Positions 18,801-33,800 of a DNA stretch of 64,000 nt are shown piece by piece. Below the pieces are notes generated by a model. It saw only the letters and a program-made list of their open reading frames with translations, did no database searches and was not told the origin of the DNA. The stretch is from positions 848,141 through 912,140 of the forward strand of contig NC_133495.1 in assembly GCF_025370935.1 (NCBI RefSeq). Direction: 5' to 3'. The DNA comes from Choristoneura fumiferana (lineage: Eukaryota > Arthropoda > Insecta > Lepidoptera > Tortricidae). The translations under genes and the position numbers were made by a program. How positions within the stretch are numbered: position 1 is the first letter of the stretch; each line of letters starts with the position of its first letter.

Positions 18801-21800
18801 GAAAAATTTGATCCTATGGCTAAGTTTTCTTGAGAATTCCGCCTAAGTAAAATACTTGGAAGATTCCGTATAAAATACGAAATCCTTAGAAAAATATTAC
18901 TTATTTTTTCCGTAATGGCTACGGAGCCCTATTTTAGGCGTGTCAGACACGCTCTTGGCCGGTTTTTTTAAATCCAATTATTTTTCAGAATTGTTATAAA
19001 ACAAACCTAACCTAACCTATAGTTTTCTATAGAATGGCCATTTAAAAATTTCAGAAAACTATATGTAAGGTTTTAGTGGGAAAAAAAATGCCAAACGATG
19101 ATTCGGACTTGGTATGACTAGCGAAGAGTATGCGAACTTCGGCGCTCCCGTGTTTGTTTCTTCTAAATGCTTGCTAAATGTTTTCTATACATTTAGCAAG
19201 ATAGAGGGTAGAGCAAGGGAGCGGCGCTCTAGAAGCCAGATGGCAAGGGGCGCTCTTCCAGTTTCCAGTGCAAAATTAAATTATGATGGCGCCTTCTGAG
19301 AGGCGCGGAGCATTGTAGACAATCTCGCTCTACCTTAAGTACCTGGGCAACCGAGCTTTGCTCAGGCTAAAACTCGATAATAAGCGTTTTCCCAGAGATA
19401 AGACCAAGCTAAATCGATTTGTCATCCCCAAAAACCGGCTCCAACGATTTCGATGAAATTTGGTATAAGGGGTTTCCGAGATTCTGATTAACAAAGTGTT
19501 AATTAAATAACTGTAAACCTCAGACACCCCAAAAATATTTTAACAATATTAAGTTAGTTGATTGCATTTATTTTTGAATGTCTTCATTATTTTAAAAGAT
19601 ATTCGAGTGCTTTGCTAAGTCAGTAATTCTTTGGTAATTCTACTTCATTTCTAACAGACTCTACACTCATGTTTTGTGTCAAAGAGTATTAGTACCTATA
19701 GAGATTTGTGTGATTTGTATTTGTCAGTTGCGCTTTGAAGTTTTTAGAAGAAAATCACACAGTCCCAGTAAGTATTAAATTATCGAAATAGTATGCAACC
19801 TCGCTAGAATATTTATTGACGCCGGTTGCAGTCGTAAGTTTTGGACTGGGCACAATAAATAGAGGTATGGGAATACCTGTAGGTCCCATAGCAACCAAAT
19901 CAGGATCTGACGAGTGGATCCTAATAATGCATATTGCATCGACACATATGGTGATTTGTGAATATTTAGTAGTAACTCATGCTTTTGAAAATCACCATTT
20001 TAAATTGGAACTGATGATGAAGACCACACTTGACCACCGGAGCTAGTCAATAAGTATTTCACAGGTAATAAGTAATTTATAAGTATTTTATATTATTTAA
20101 TTGAAGATTATGTTTGAATTAAAATTAAATGATAGAATAAGATAATGGTAATTAATATTTGTTATAAATTGAATAAAGATATTTTGACTATTACAAAATA
20201 TTTTAATGTTTGTAGGGTATTTTTTGTAGTCGATTCCACTTTTTATTTCATGACTTCTTCCATTTCATCGGTAAATAACATTATGTCCTACTGGTTATAA
20301 ATAACACGGACCAATGACTATGTACGATAAGGAAGAGAACAAATAGATTTAACAAGGCAAGGTCCAATGTACGTGACCGGCCGCCCAAACAACGGATCGG
20401 GACTGCACCTAAATATCAATTGACAGACGAATATGGTATCCCTTTAGGCCGCTTGTATGTTTCCGTTGTTTTTACCAGACAACGGACAGTTTTTTACCGG
20501 ACTCGCAGTGTTGTATGACTCATCATTGACATGTGTGCACCAGACACCTGTCCGGTGAACGAATTTTGCCGGATGCATCAGAGCCCTTAGTGTAAGTTTT
20601 CGGTTACAAAATACGTCGCGATCGCGTTCGCGTTAAAATCTCAATTTTGTCTGGAAACACGAACATCGCAAACGTTCCGCTAGAGGCGCTGTTCGCGTTT
20701 CCATATAAATTGGTATTTTGTAACCGAAAATTACACTAAGGGCACAGCTATTCCCTAACTAACTGGGCTAACTATTACGAAAATCGAAAATCGAAGTTCA
20801 TATCGTACCGTCCCTCTCACTCTCGTATATAATATTGGTTTACTAATGTTTCGGCGAAAATTATTTAGCAAATTATTAGCTCCCAAACTATTTATCCCAT
20901 ATTTTTATTTAGGCGAAATGTTATTTCCCAACTCAACATTTCGCACAGATATCATTTCCCAACTAATTATTTGATAAATTATTATTATGCTAATTATTAC
21001 CTGTGATTTTTTTAAGATGTCATTTATGTTTTAGTCAAATGTATTGACTGGCATACCTAACTTAGCAACTTATTGAATGGCATACAACCTACTTTCCTAG
21101 TGGCAGTTATCCTGGCTGCTATAAAAAAAAACAAACATCGAAGCCTTAGCCTTCTGAACCTAACTATCCAAGTCGCTTCTGCTCCGAACCGTCTTGCTCG
21201 CTCGCTTCGCTCGCTCGCACAAATTTTGAAGTAAAACTTTGCAATATAAAAATTGCTCAAATGTTATTTGACAATTTGTTATTCGCCCACGCTTGCTATT
21301 AATTAAGTATTTGCCACATAAAAGTGTGATGAAGTAAAATTTTGCAATATAAAAATGTTGCGAAATAAGAAAAATGCGGAGTAAAGTTATGCCAACGAAT
21401 GGTTTGCCAAATTAAACTTCGGCTACAGATTGGGTGCTAAGCGAAATTTGGCGAAACATATTTCGCCGAAAAGGCAGTACACTAATAATATTATTGTCAG
21501 CGGGACGGCACGATACGAAGTTCCAATTTTGCACTTGTATAGGGTCAGTTCGGCGTAGGAAAGAGCGGTCATCCATGTCAGTGTCAAAAAGTATTGGTGT
21601 ATCGCCCGTCTTCTGTAAATTAGAGACGACATTTGAAGCTAACATCCATCCGGCAAAAAAATACGGAATACGGAAATTTGTCGAAGAACAAAAGTCACCG
21701 ACATAGCTGGAAAAATAAGCAAGTTGAAGTGGCAATGGGCGGGCTACATCGCTCGAAGAACAGATAAGGCAGGCCTCCCACCAGGTGGACTGAATCCCGT

Positions 21801-24800
21801 GGAGTTCGCAAGTGGCGAGTTGTCGTTCATTGTGCCGTTCTAAGGACGTCTTCCGGCTGCTGATGATGATGATGATACAAAGATGCGCGTTTGTTGACGG
21901 TCCGTTGTCCGGTGAAAACAACGTACAACAATATACGCGCCAATTATGAATATTTATGATGCAAATAAACGTATTAGGTATGTAGTTTAAAAATAGTCTC
22001 GTTAAAAACAATGGCGTTTCGTAAGTGTTCCTTGACTTTGGTTAACAATTGTGTTATGTAAACGATAGTCATAGAACTGGGAACCCATGTGATCAGTGAG
22101 GGATCTTTTCGACTGCCATAATTTTATAAGTCACTAGCTTTTGCCCGCGGCTTCGTCCGCGTGGAATTCGGTTATCGCGCGCTGAACCCTCGGGAACTGT
22201 GCATTTTCCCAGGGTAAAGTAGCCTATGTCACTCTCTGGCCTATAAACTATTTCTATGCCAAAAATCACGTCAATCCGTCGCTCCGTTTCGACGTGAAAG
22301 ACACACTTTCACATTTATAATATTAGTATGGATAATATTGTTTGTCATAATTTTTACTAGTCATCATTCATAAAACTTTTATTACTCATCCTAAAACGTC
22401 AACTAACTGAGGTAAGCCTAAAACTAAAATGTAAACTGTTATAACGTTTGACGACCGGATGGCTAAGTGGTTAGAGAACCTGACTACGAAGCTTGAGATC
22501 CTGGGTTCGAATCCCGGCCGGGGCAGATATTTGTGTGAATAACACGAATGTTTGTTCTCGGGTCTTGGATGTTTAATATGTATTTAAGTATGTATTTATC
22601 TATATAAGTATGTTTATCCGTTGCCTAGTATCCATAGTACAAGCTTTGCTTAGTTTGGGACTAGGTCAATTGGTGTCAAGTGTCCCACAATATTTATTTA
22701 TTTATTTATAAATAAATAAAATAAATTTCTAAGTTCCTGAAAATTTTATAGCTTTAGAGAAAAAAAAGTTATGGCAAATAATCATTATGACAAACATTAC
22801 ATTATGGCTTACAATGTTATCAATCGCGAACGGGACCCACTACAAATTTTCGCATTTTTAATATCAGCAGGATAAGACTTCGTAAAGCCAAACCTGCTAG
22901 AAATCAGTCATGAACGTTATTAAAGTTAACCGGGATCTCATTACATTACCCATTCCCGGCGCGTCCTTGCCCACATGCGCGCAACAATGTGTGTAATGCG
23001 CTATGGACGTGACAAGAATTACTGACTTAAACTGCCCTACACTCTCGCGAGACAGCAGAGCTACTACGAAACTCGAAACTCGAAGTTCGTATCGTACCGT
23101 CCCTCTCGCTCTCGTATTAAATAGTATAAGTGTCAGAGGGACCGCACGACACGAACTTCGAGTTTCGAGTTTCGTAGTAACCCTGCTGACGAAGTATGAC
23201 ATACGACAAGCACAGACGACATCGCTTTGCAATTTGGTGCGAACTTTTCTGTCTTAAACCAGCTTTATGTTCAGCCGACAAAGTAAGGAGTATGCGACTG
23301 CGCTGGCTAGCATATCTATATCTAACAAATTTCAAGTCAATCCGGCCACTAGAAGTGGGTCAAAATGAACTTACAAGATTTGCCTCAACAACATACAGCA
23401 AACAAGACAAGTTAAATCATTGTTTGTTAAAAATTTCATTTTTAATAGAAGCTTTTCTGCTGACTGTACTTGCATTGTCATCTAAACTACATTTCCCTAC
23501 CAAATTTCAAGTCGAGGAGTTCCGACCTGCGAAGACAATCCTGGCTGAAGCACCATATAATTCTATTGTCACCAGATTTAAATTCATAAGTACTACGTCA
23601 AATTTCAATTTAACCCGACCTGCGTATATAGATGAGATTTGACTTGCAAGATAATCAAAACTAACAGACAAAGAAGCATTGCAAGTTAAAACTTAAAGGT
23701 TTGTAAAATTGGACATGTTGACTCGCTTTGTAAATAGTCTGCGAGAGTGGAGAGGTAGCTTTAGCTTAATCATCCGAGGTCGTTGCCCTGGGCCGACTCT
23801 CTCTTGACATTTGTTGTTTAAAAGAAGGAAGTTCCGGATATAGCTTAGACTTGTAAGTCACTGCTCAAATTTCAAAGTAAAAGTTAGAACTCGGTTATAA
23901 TCATTTAGCCTACAGGCGGTGTCACAATAAATTAGTTAAACTTTAGGATAGTGTCTGATCTTACATTGATTTCGAATTTTTGGAGAAAAAATGCGTGATT
24001 TACATATATGTAAGTATTTTTCTTCCATCCGTCTATTTAGCTTTATGAGTTCGAGTATCATGGGAAAACTGACACTTTCCCTAGTTCCAAAACTAAGCAA
24101 AGCTTGTACTATAAGTACTAAGCAACGAAATACTTATACAACATGTCTCTCTCTACCCTGTGGACAAAAATGAGTAGGTAGAACGTGTTAATTATAAGTA
24201 GAGTATTCGTTGCCTATGTACAAAGCCTCATACCAAACGCCACGGTAGGTACTAACGGAGAAATGACTGATTTACTATTTAACACTTGGAAACCAATTGG
24301 AAACATAAGTACTTTAATTTCGCTTTGGGAAAAAATATTTATCACAGATTTCGTATTCAAGTCACGTATACAGTTTTTTTCTAATGCAATACCATGAAGC
24401 AGAGGCGCTCAGAGTAAGAAAGTTTCACTAGTCTGAAGCCTGTCGGGACGTATTGGCTCTATAATAATAGAGTCGTCTTCTAGTGCGAGCTGGTGACGCG
24501 GTGTGACGCGCAAATTGCTCCCATCACCATGTCAAACGTCCAATAAAGAGCCGAAAAGCTGCCACTCCACGTCACGCAGAAATATCACAAGCTGTATCTT
24601 TAATCTCAGGGCCGGCCTTAGGCTGCGTTTCAGCCAGAATGTCTTTTTCATGAACCAATAAAACGGCTCAGCTGTTGCCACCAGAGATGTGCTGTACGAG
24701 GATAGGTAAATGAAGCGTTTCTATTGGTTAATGAGAAACAGATTCCTCGCAACACATCCTCGCACATCTTTGGTGGAAACGCGGCCTTAGCGATCTAGGC

Positions 24801-27800
24801 GCCCCGGGCGAATCATGCCTTTGGCGCCCTGCTCCCTTTTAGATAAGCGACAAAATGACTGCTCGTGTTTAGTAGAACCTAACTTAGAAGAGTTGAAAAA
24901 CCCCTGAGATTTTTATTTCAAAGTTTAATATCTCAAAGACGGTTGAACTGATTGTAATAAAACATAGCCAAAAACAACCGCAAGGAAACTCGCTTTCACG
25001 GGAAAAGAATCGCATCGGAATTGGTCCATTCGTTTGAGAGCTACGATGCCACAGACAGATATTGTCATCAAACTTATAACACCCCTCTTGCGTCGGAGGG
25101 TTAATGATGGCTTTCGCATTTCATAGAAAGTAGTATGAAAAGCGACTATTTTTGTAGGTTGCAGTGCGCCGCCGCGCGGGTCACAATCAATTATATGACC
25201 GGCGCGCGCAGCTCACATGTCACTTCGGCGCTCAACACGATCGTTTACTACTCGTATATAGTGCCACAAACTTGTCTGACTTAGTGATAACCCCTTGGTT
25301 GTTGACTTATGAAATAAATAATAAATCTATTTCGCAAAATTCGGCACAACAAGAAAAAGAAAAATAAAAACTTGAAAATTAAGACAACTTTATATAAGTT
25401 ATCTTATCAATAAATAGGAAGAAAGAAACGAAACATTGTGCCGAAAGAAGCAAAAAGGGACAGACAGAGCGTGTTTCCGTAATCTGTAGAAAACCTAGAC
25501 AAGCTACTCTAATGCGGTGGCGAAGACTGGTGGCGAAAATTCACCACCGAATCGCCGCTGATGAGTTTCAACGCTTGCCGTTCCACCGAATCTAAAGCAG
25601 CCAACTGATATTGGGCAGAGCCGTCCCAAAAGTGACAGCAATACTCCATGCCGGACTTGGGCTCGGTAGAGGCTAAGGAGCTGCTCCGCTCCGCAGTAAA
25701 GTATCGCCTAACCTTAGAAAGCATGCCAAGCTTTTTCGCAGCGCTTTTCGCCAGGGTCTCGATTTGACCCCCAAAGTTTAGTTCTAAACCATGTAGCCGA
25801 AGGTAGTTAATGCGGGTTCATTTGAATTCGAAATATTAAATTGCACCATTATGTCTCAAACAACCTCTGTCTATATCTGTATTAAGGTACAAACTTATAA
25901 TCCTCCGAACACGGAAAAAAGGATCGTAGGAAAGTGTCTATGTTAGCCCTTAGCACAAATTTAACGCGAGCAAAACCGCGGGCAAGAACTTCTATAAACA
26001 TCCTTATCACAGTCTTGTACGATATGTTTCACAAATTGAACGTAGGCGGTTCTAAAGCGTCTCGACGCCTAGATTTTCGCATTCCAGGTTTTCATTCTAA
26101 CAAAATGGCGACGCAATATGAATATCAAAATGGTGGAATTACATCACATATGTAGATATAGGTAAAAAACTTAAGAAGATTACTTGTTGTACGTATTGTG
26201 CACAGAATTGATATGGGACTAGAGTCATTTTTCGAATATGGAACGTCGACTTATCTGTATACGGTACGGACACGTTACTACCTAAGGTGAGTCGGGGCAA
26301 GCGCGCCTACCATTAATAAAATATCGAAAAGTATTGATATTGCACTACTAACGACATCTTACAGGTCTTAGGTCAGGTCTTAGGTCCGTGGTTGTAAGAT
26401 GTCGTTATTAGTATGATACTTTTCGATATTTTAATGGTAGGCGCGCTTACCCCCTGCGGCGCGCTTGCCTCGACTCACCTTACATACATACAACAGATTA
26501 TATTCTTAAGTTTTTTACCTATAAGTCCTACAACTACTGAGTTTTAGGTTTCTTCTTCAATTAGACAGTTCGTAAATCAACATTTTAGCAAAATTACAAG
26601 TTAAAATTTAATTACACGAAACCTTTTTGATTCGGATTAAAAATTAATCAAGAGGCGGATGTTGGGGCTGATACCCCGGGAACCGGGTAGAAACCGGGCA
26701 GAACAGTTCAAAAGTCATTGCCGGATCACAAACTTCGGAAAATATTGGGCTAATCAACGAAAGGACTCTGTGACTAATGAATTTAATCCACTAATGATTT
26801 GTTTTATGTAGAGGTAGATAAAAATTTAATACCCAATCAACTGTTTATTTATATGACAAAATTATACAACTTTATTGTTTTAAAAACTGACATGCGAAAG
26901 ATTTTTTTAAATACGAAAAAAAATAACGGATATGGACGTTTTAAATTAACAGAAATAAGGTCAGATAAACAGACAACGAAATATACGATTTCGGGTCTTG
27001 TGTAGATATACTTATATACAGCAGTAATACTTGTGGTAATTGCCGTTTGTAAAACAGGAAAAAAAGGGATAAAAAATAAGCTTTAGCGAAGAGGAAGAGT
27101 CACGTCTACACTTATTGTTTGTTATAGGCTTATAGGAAACCAAATTGCTAAGGCCTCAATGTTATGAACTCAATGTGCCAATTATCAAATTTCTGAAAAG
27201 CCAAGGATCGTGAATCCTGAAATATGATGCACATAGATCCGTATTGAGTGCGAAATTAACATAATCACCTTGACATGGAAATTTAAAACATGTAGAGATA
27301 TAATTAGAGAGATTACTGGTACCTAGAGTGAGTCTAGTCAGTATCTTATTCTTATTAAACTCTGAAGATATAATTGTCTAACGAAGTCAGAATCGCAGTC
27401 ACTTGCACCGCTTCTTTCTTTCAAACGATACTTATAGGATAAGGGTAGAAAGAGATGGTGAATTCAATCGCGTCCTCTGTACCATAATCCGGTAATGGAC
27501 ACGCTGTCAATCCTTCTCTATAAGATAGCTTATTAGTCTGATCAACATTTAGGATACTTTATGTTACGGAAAATAAATATTTTTGGATATAATAAAAAAT
27601 TGCTCTAAATCGGATTCCGCGCGGACGCAATCGACGGCAACAATTAGTTTTAAATAAATTTATAGCTCTTCCAAAATTGTCTGGAGCATGAAGCGATGCT
27701 TTTCTTATTTTCGTGACTTGAGAAGTATGGATATGTAGGAGAAAGTTATTTATCTTCAGTCAGAGGAGATTCCAAAGTTGATTGTCTGGAGCATGAAGCG

Positions 27801-30800
27801 ATGTTTTCCCTATTTTCGTCGCTTGAAAAGTATAGATATGTAGAAGAAAGTTCTTTTTCTTCAGCCAGAGGAGGTTCTACAGTTATTTTTGATGAAGATT
27901 CTTTTTCCCTTAGTGGCATTCCCCGAGCTCAACAACAACGGGAATCAACAATTTCGGGTAGTAACCAGTCCATATAAAATGAAATTAGTTTGTCTTTCAT
28001 TTTTTTCCCCAAAATGTATCATCTATAAGTATGATTACTGTTTTGAGGTGATGATTTTCACCACTCCACACAGAAAATATACACTGTGCTCGACACGTGA
28101 CATGGAGACCTTGGATCTGGTCATACCAGTTACTATTTTTGTTAATTTCAGTAGTTTTAGTTTCCTTTTCATAATTCTACATCTGAATTTCGTTTTTTTT
28201 TATACATTTTTCAAGTCCATTTCTAAAGGATACACTTTAACCGGGCACTTTATTTCACTTTTACTTAAGAGCGTGCAAACGAAAAATTGCCCATTCAGCG
28301 ATTTTGAGGTTTTTCAAATGCCTTATTAATGTCTAAATGCTTACGTTTTTTAAGGAAAAACTAATGTAACATATAGATAAACTCTTATTCTGATGTATAG
28401 CGGTAATTTCCATTTATTTCCGTCAGCGATTTTTTTTTGCCAAATCATTTTGTTAGTGAGGTTTTACAAAAATACGCGTCAGAGCTGTCTTTCATGTGAA
28501 ATATTTCCATTATAACCCACCACAAACAGTGTAACTTTAGTATTTTATAATAGGAAATATAGTCTTTTAAGACATAGGGTCATCATATGTATCAAAATAT
28601 TAGTTATTATTATTCAAATACCATTCTTCAAAAAGTCTAAATCGGTCTACTTCATCATTTTTTATCTCATTTGTTGTGATGTATTTGCCAATAAAACAAT
28701 TTTATTATAAATCTACAGGAAATGTTTAGTCTGTAATATTTTTTTCAGCGCTTAATAATAGCTCATTTAATTTTGACAATTTTCTAAACTTGGGTCCTAA
28801 ATCGATTATATAACCGCGCGCGTTAATAGTTACGACTCAGAAAGCGCCGGGCTCTCCCAAGGAACGGACGTATCGCTCTGCGCTCTCCGCAAGGTTATCA
28901 ACCTTTACTGCAAACACCCGATAGTTATAGCGTGTCCGCAATTGCTTGATACTTGATAAGTAATTTTACATGTTAAAATTAAATGTTTTAAATTTTCGCA
29001 ATTTTCACTCAAACTAATACGGGTAAATGCATTTTACATTTCACAAGCATTTATTTAACTTGCCATATTAGTATGTATGTTAGTATGTAGTGTGTAAGTA
29101 TTAACTAAATTTGACCCACTTCCCGATTTTTGATTGAGATGAAACTTTGCGTGCATGTGTGAATAAAATAACAATGTAATATTATTATTATGACATGAAG
29201 CTGATCTGATGATGGAGCTGGAAGGTAACCACAAGAACTCTGTAATAAAACGACATAACCCCATCGAGTTTGGGCTCATTAGATTTGTCTTGACGAGTCC
29301 TAGGTGGTAACCAGGGACAAAGGTACAGTCAGCAAAAAAATATTTTATTAAAAAAATTAAATGTAACTTAAAGTTATTACAGCTTTTATTTAATTTGCCC
29401 TGTTAGTATGTTTGTTAGTATGATAGTGAGTATGATATAAAAGTAAATAAAATCTTGTTGTACAGTAAAAGTCTTATATTCTTAGATATGGGCAATAAAC
29501 GAAAATCATTTGGGATGAAAAAACACAGTACTGTTAACACAGTATGAGCTGCTTAGAAAAGGTTATTCATCATTATTAATTACCATTACTGTAAATCCAA
29601 GATAGAAATCTAGTTCCATAAATATATTTTTTTGTTAAATTCACTCCAAATCGGAATTAAAGTTACTGTAAAATTACTGTTTTTGGTTTTAAGATAGCAT
29701 TTTTTTATCAGGTACTATACTACCATTAAAAGGTTATTTATCAATACTAATTCCCATTACTGTACATTCAGGATCAATAATACCTACATACGTTTTTGTG
29801 TTAAATTTAATCCAATTCGGATTTATGATAACATTACTTTCTTGATTTTAAGATTGCATTTATTTTCAGACGGAAAATAGAACAGGCTGAAATGTCGAAT
29901 ATATCTAATCATGAGATTTCTATAAGTCCCAATATGTAAAATGTATGACGCATTTTCAACTTTAAAAAAATTAGATTTTGCCACAATTTTATTCAGTAAT
30001 AATACTTTTGTCTAGTTTGCACAGTATTTTATTAGGTACGTACCAAGTGAAATCATATAAAATGAAGATTAATGTTTATTAAACATTCCAGGATACTACT
30101 CAGTTTTGATAGACTGTCTCCGAACATGTACGATAGCTAATGAAATTCCTGTTACTAAAATGTCATTGGACTCCGTAGTCCATTAAATTAGACGCCTTAC
30201 GCATTGTTAATAATCTACTCCCAGAGAAGTCGACTCCATCTGATCTAAGGACTCCATCTTAAAACCCTCGCTTCGCTCGGGAGTTAACGCACGACACCCT
30301 CGCTGCGCTCGGGAGTTAAATCTGGAGTCCTTCGTTACGCTCAGGATTCAATACCGTACCCGTGACATAATAAGTGCTTTATCCCCGTAGTGTACAATCT
30401 ACTAATAGTATTTTATGCAATTGTTACATAAAGAGGGGTCTTGAAACCATAGTGTGGGTTAACGATACCAGCGAAGTGAATATCGTTATAGCATCACACG
30501 AGTGTTTTAAGGCCTAATTATGTAAAATTTCATACAATATCTTATATACACGTACACATTATCGCCGAAATATAGGTTTAGGTTTATAGATATATATATA
30601 TATCTATATATATATTATATATATATATCGGGGATTTCGGAATTGCTCGTTAAAGATATTAGATGAAAATAATTATGAGCAATGATGATGAAATATTCAT
30701 TTATTTACTAATTATTACGTGCCCTCACACAGTATACCATCATATGCGTAAGAAACATTGAAACTAAATATTTTGCGCGCACTGAAAAATTAAATTTTTA

Positions 30801-33800
30801 TTGCCAGCTTTTTTTACTGACTGTAATTTTTATACGTTGTTGCCATCTAGGGCCAAAGTACTTGTCAAGACGAATCAAACGAGCCCAAAGTCGATGTGGT
30901 TATATAGATTTATTACAGAGTTCCTACGGCCACCTTCCAGCTCCATCATCAGATCAGGCTTCATAAATCATAATAATATACTGCATTGTCATTTGATTTA
31001 CACACGTATGTAAAATTTTAACTTAATCTGAAAACGCATATTTAGTCAAGTTTAGCTTCCAAAATTTTATCCATACCTACTAATAACTAACATACTAACA
31101 GGGCAAGATAAGTAAAAAGCTTGTAAGTAATAAAATAAATTATTATGTTAAGGAATAAAAATATTTATATCGCAACAATTTTTTTTCTTAATTTTACTAC
31201 GACGGAAAATGTACAACGATCAAGATGTGTTTAATGTTTCGGCAACGCTCGCATCGTACGCACACAGCAAACCGTGGTTGTGTGCGGGCGAAACACGGGC
31301 CGTGGGACGGAGATCGCGCCAGTGACGAGTTGGGACAAAATGTTTGCGCGCTCTTAAAGATGATACATTTTGGGAGAAAAAATTAAAGACAAACTAATTT
31401 CAAAATTGAAAATACAAACTGAAATATAGATGCACAGAAAAACCAGAAAAATAAGACCAGCACTGGAAATCGAACCCAGGGTCCTCGGTATTCCGTACCG
31501 CGTGCTATACCGCTACACCACTGCTGGTCCACCAGCAGTGACCAGCAGTGGTGGTTGACCGGCAGTGGTGTAGCGGTATAGCACGCGGTACGTAATACAA
31601 AGGACCTGGGTTCGATTTCCAGTAACTTCCTTCCAACTTTATGCAAGACACTATTTTATTAATCTCAATCTACCGTTTCTGAACGTACTCGTAATGGCCG
31701 CCGCTACCTCAATGAAAGTAAGGCGTAAGAAACTTTCAAAATCTTCTATCAATTTACCGCGCATCGAGATATGCAAAAACTTCAATATATTTTGTAATAA
31801 TCAACACTAAATGACGTCTATTGGACTTGCGACGACCCGTTTATGACCGCATGGAGGCCGAGATACGAAAATAAAATTATAATGGCGAGAATACACGATG
31901 CGGTCAGTTTACATGCGATATCAGTGCTACCAACAAAGCGGTGTGATTATTTATACTAGCGGTTTACAGCACTACACCGTTGTTCATCGCGCTAAAAGAA
32001 TTAAAAAGTATTGTGCCATTTAGTTTAAAGTTTATACCTACTGCACAAAATTTTTTAAAAGTAACCGTCAGTTTGTCGACGAAATTTGGACCGTGATTTT
32101 ACCATGTTTCTAGATCAAATTTGGAATATACCTTTATAGTTTAAGGACCTGTGAAAAATAGAATAGTGTTATCCCGGAAAATTGCATAGTTCCCGCGGAA
32201 TAATGAGAACGACGAATTGAAGAATTTTTCATATACTGTTACAACAACACTAGTCCTGCTAATAATACTTAATAGGTATTATAAATGCAAAAGAAGAATC
32301 TATAATATTCCCTCGAGGTCCTAATAAAATACAAACAATGCAGATAAAATATGAAATTTTGCATGGATGATCTTCATACAACGTAGATTAAAACCACGCT
32401 ATAGGTAAGAGTAAGGTATAAGTTTAGCAATTTCCTGGAACTGAATTCCCTAAACTTATCTGGACTTGGACTGGACCTAAACTGGCTTACACCAGCGATA
32501 TCGTGGCTGAAAGTTAGTCTTTAATAAAAACAATAACTAAATTCAATTGATATTTCTATTGTTTGCTTATTAATAAGGAAAACCATCAAAAATAATTAAA
32601 ACTGTTTGGTATTTTTCAGTCTGTGGTTTGGCCTTTAACCTTTGCTTCTGCTATTTTATTTCCAGCTTTTAGCTATGACTAATACTTAATCAAATAAAGA
32701 CGTCAATAAGATTCAAAGAAAACTAAGCAAAAGGGACATATTATATTTTATTTATAAAATTTTAAACCTCGGAAATAGCCATCACAGATTAAATAAAGAA
32801 CAAAATAAGCGTCTCATTTGCCGCGCCCGATGTCTTTCCTCATTTATTTCTCGATAAAAATAAGAGCGGTAAGTTTTAAAGCAAACAGCAGGGCTACTAC
32901 GAAACTCAAAACTCGATGTTCGTGTCGTGCGGTCCCTCTGACACATACTATTTAATACGGGAGCGAGAGGGACGATACGCCACGAACTTCGAGTTTCGAG
33001 TTTCGTAGTAGCCCTCCAGTTCTGATCAAGCGGTATAAAAAAATTGCTCGTACCCAACATTGCTTTGGCGCAGAGCCAAGAGCACGTAGTAATAGTACAA
33101 TGTACGTTACTGTTTATTTGTTTTACAATTAAATCGTGATAGCCGTTAATAACAAGATTTACGGGGAAACTTGAGTGAGTATTAGGCTGTGTGTTGTTTA
33201 GACCGACAACAGCACCTACTTTATTGTTGAAACAGGCGATATTTTGCGAACACAGTCACAACACTGGATTGTTGACCCATTTACAACTGTTCGTAGGTAA
33301 TTTGGCCGTGTAATGCTAATAATAATAATAATAATAAATATCACGGGACAATTCACACCAATGAGGGCAATCGCTTTTTGTCTCACTAGATGGCGCACTG
33401 TTGCGTGAGGTTTTTAAGTATGGCTTTTAAAGTTTGTTATTGCGGGCGTGAAAACAAAGTTTAGATTAAAATCATATTTAATACACCTAAAAACCGTACC
33501 ATAAAAATATTGAGCATGCCACAGTGTTGCATCTCCCCGTTTTGTTCGGAAAAAAGGGAGGACAAAGGTTTCCGAAAGACAAAACTGTCTCAAAACACAG
33601 ACATTCATTGCCCCGGAACGCATATTTGCCATAATTAATTTCAGATATTGCAAAATATTCACAAAATTATTCTAATTATAAATAAACCCGCGTAGCTCAC
33701 CCAAAAACTATGAGATTTGACATTTCGGAGACCTCACGCTACACTAGCGCCTCTAGTGGCGAATTCATACGCGATAGCTTGGCGATAGCCCTCATTGACC

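Noticed and set aside
21412..22011. 199-codon minus-strand ORF
   Set aside because: It runs through an M1 half, an antisense RTE fragment and the end of a nested element; a mosaic of repeats, not a gene.
23196..23642. 148-codon plus-strand ORF
   Set aside because: It overlaps the end of an M1 MITE and a repeated 'AAATTTCAAGTC' segment; no splice sites, no domain, biased composition. Treated as chance.
27889..28329. 146-codon plus-strand ORF with hydrophobic C-terminus
   Set aside because: AT-rich, Phe/Ser-rich, no recognisable family, adjacent to a tandem duplication; typical of random AT-rich frames.
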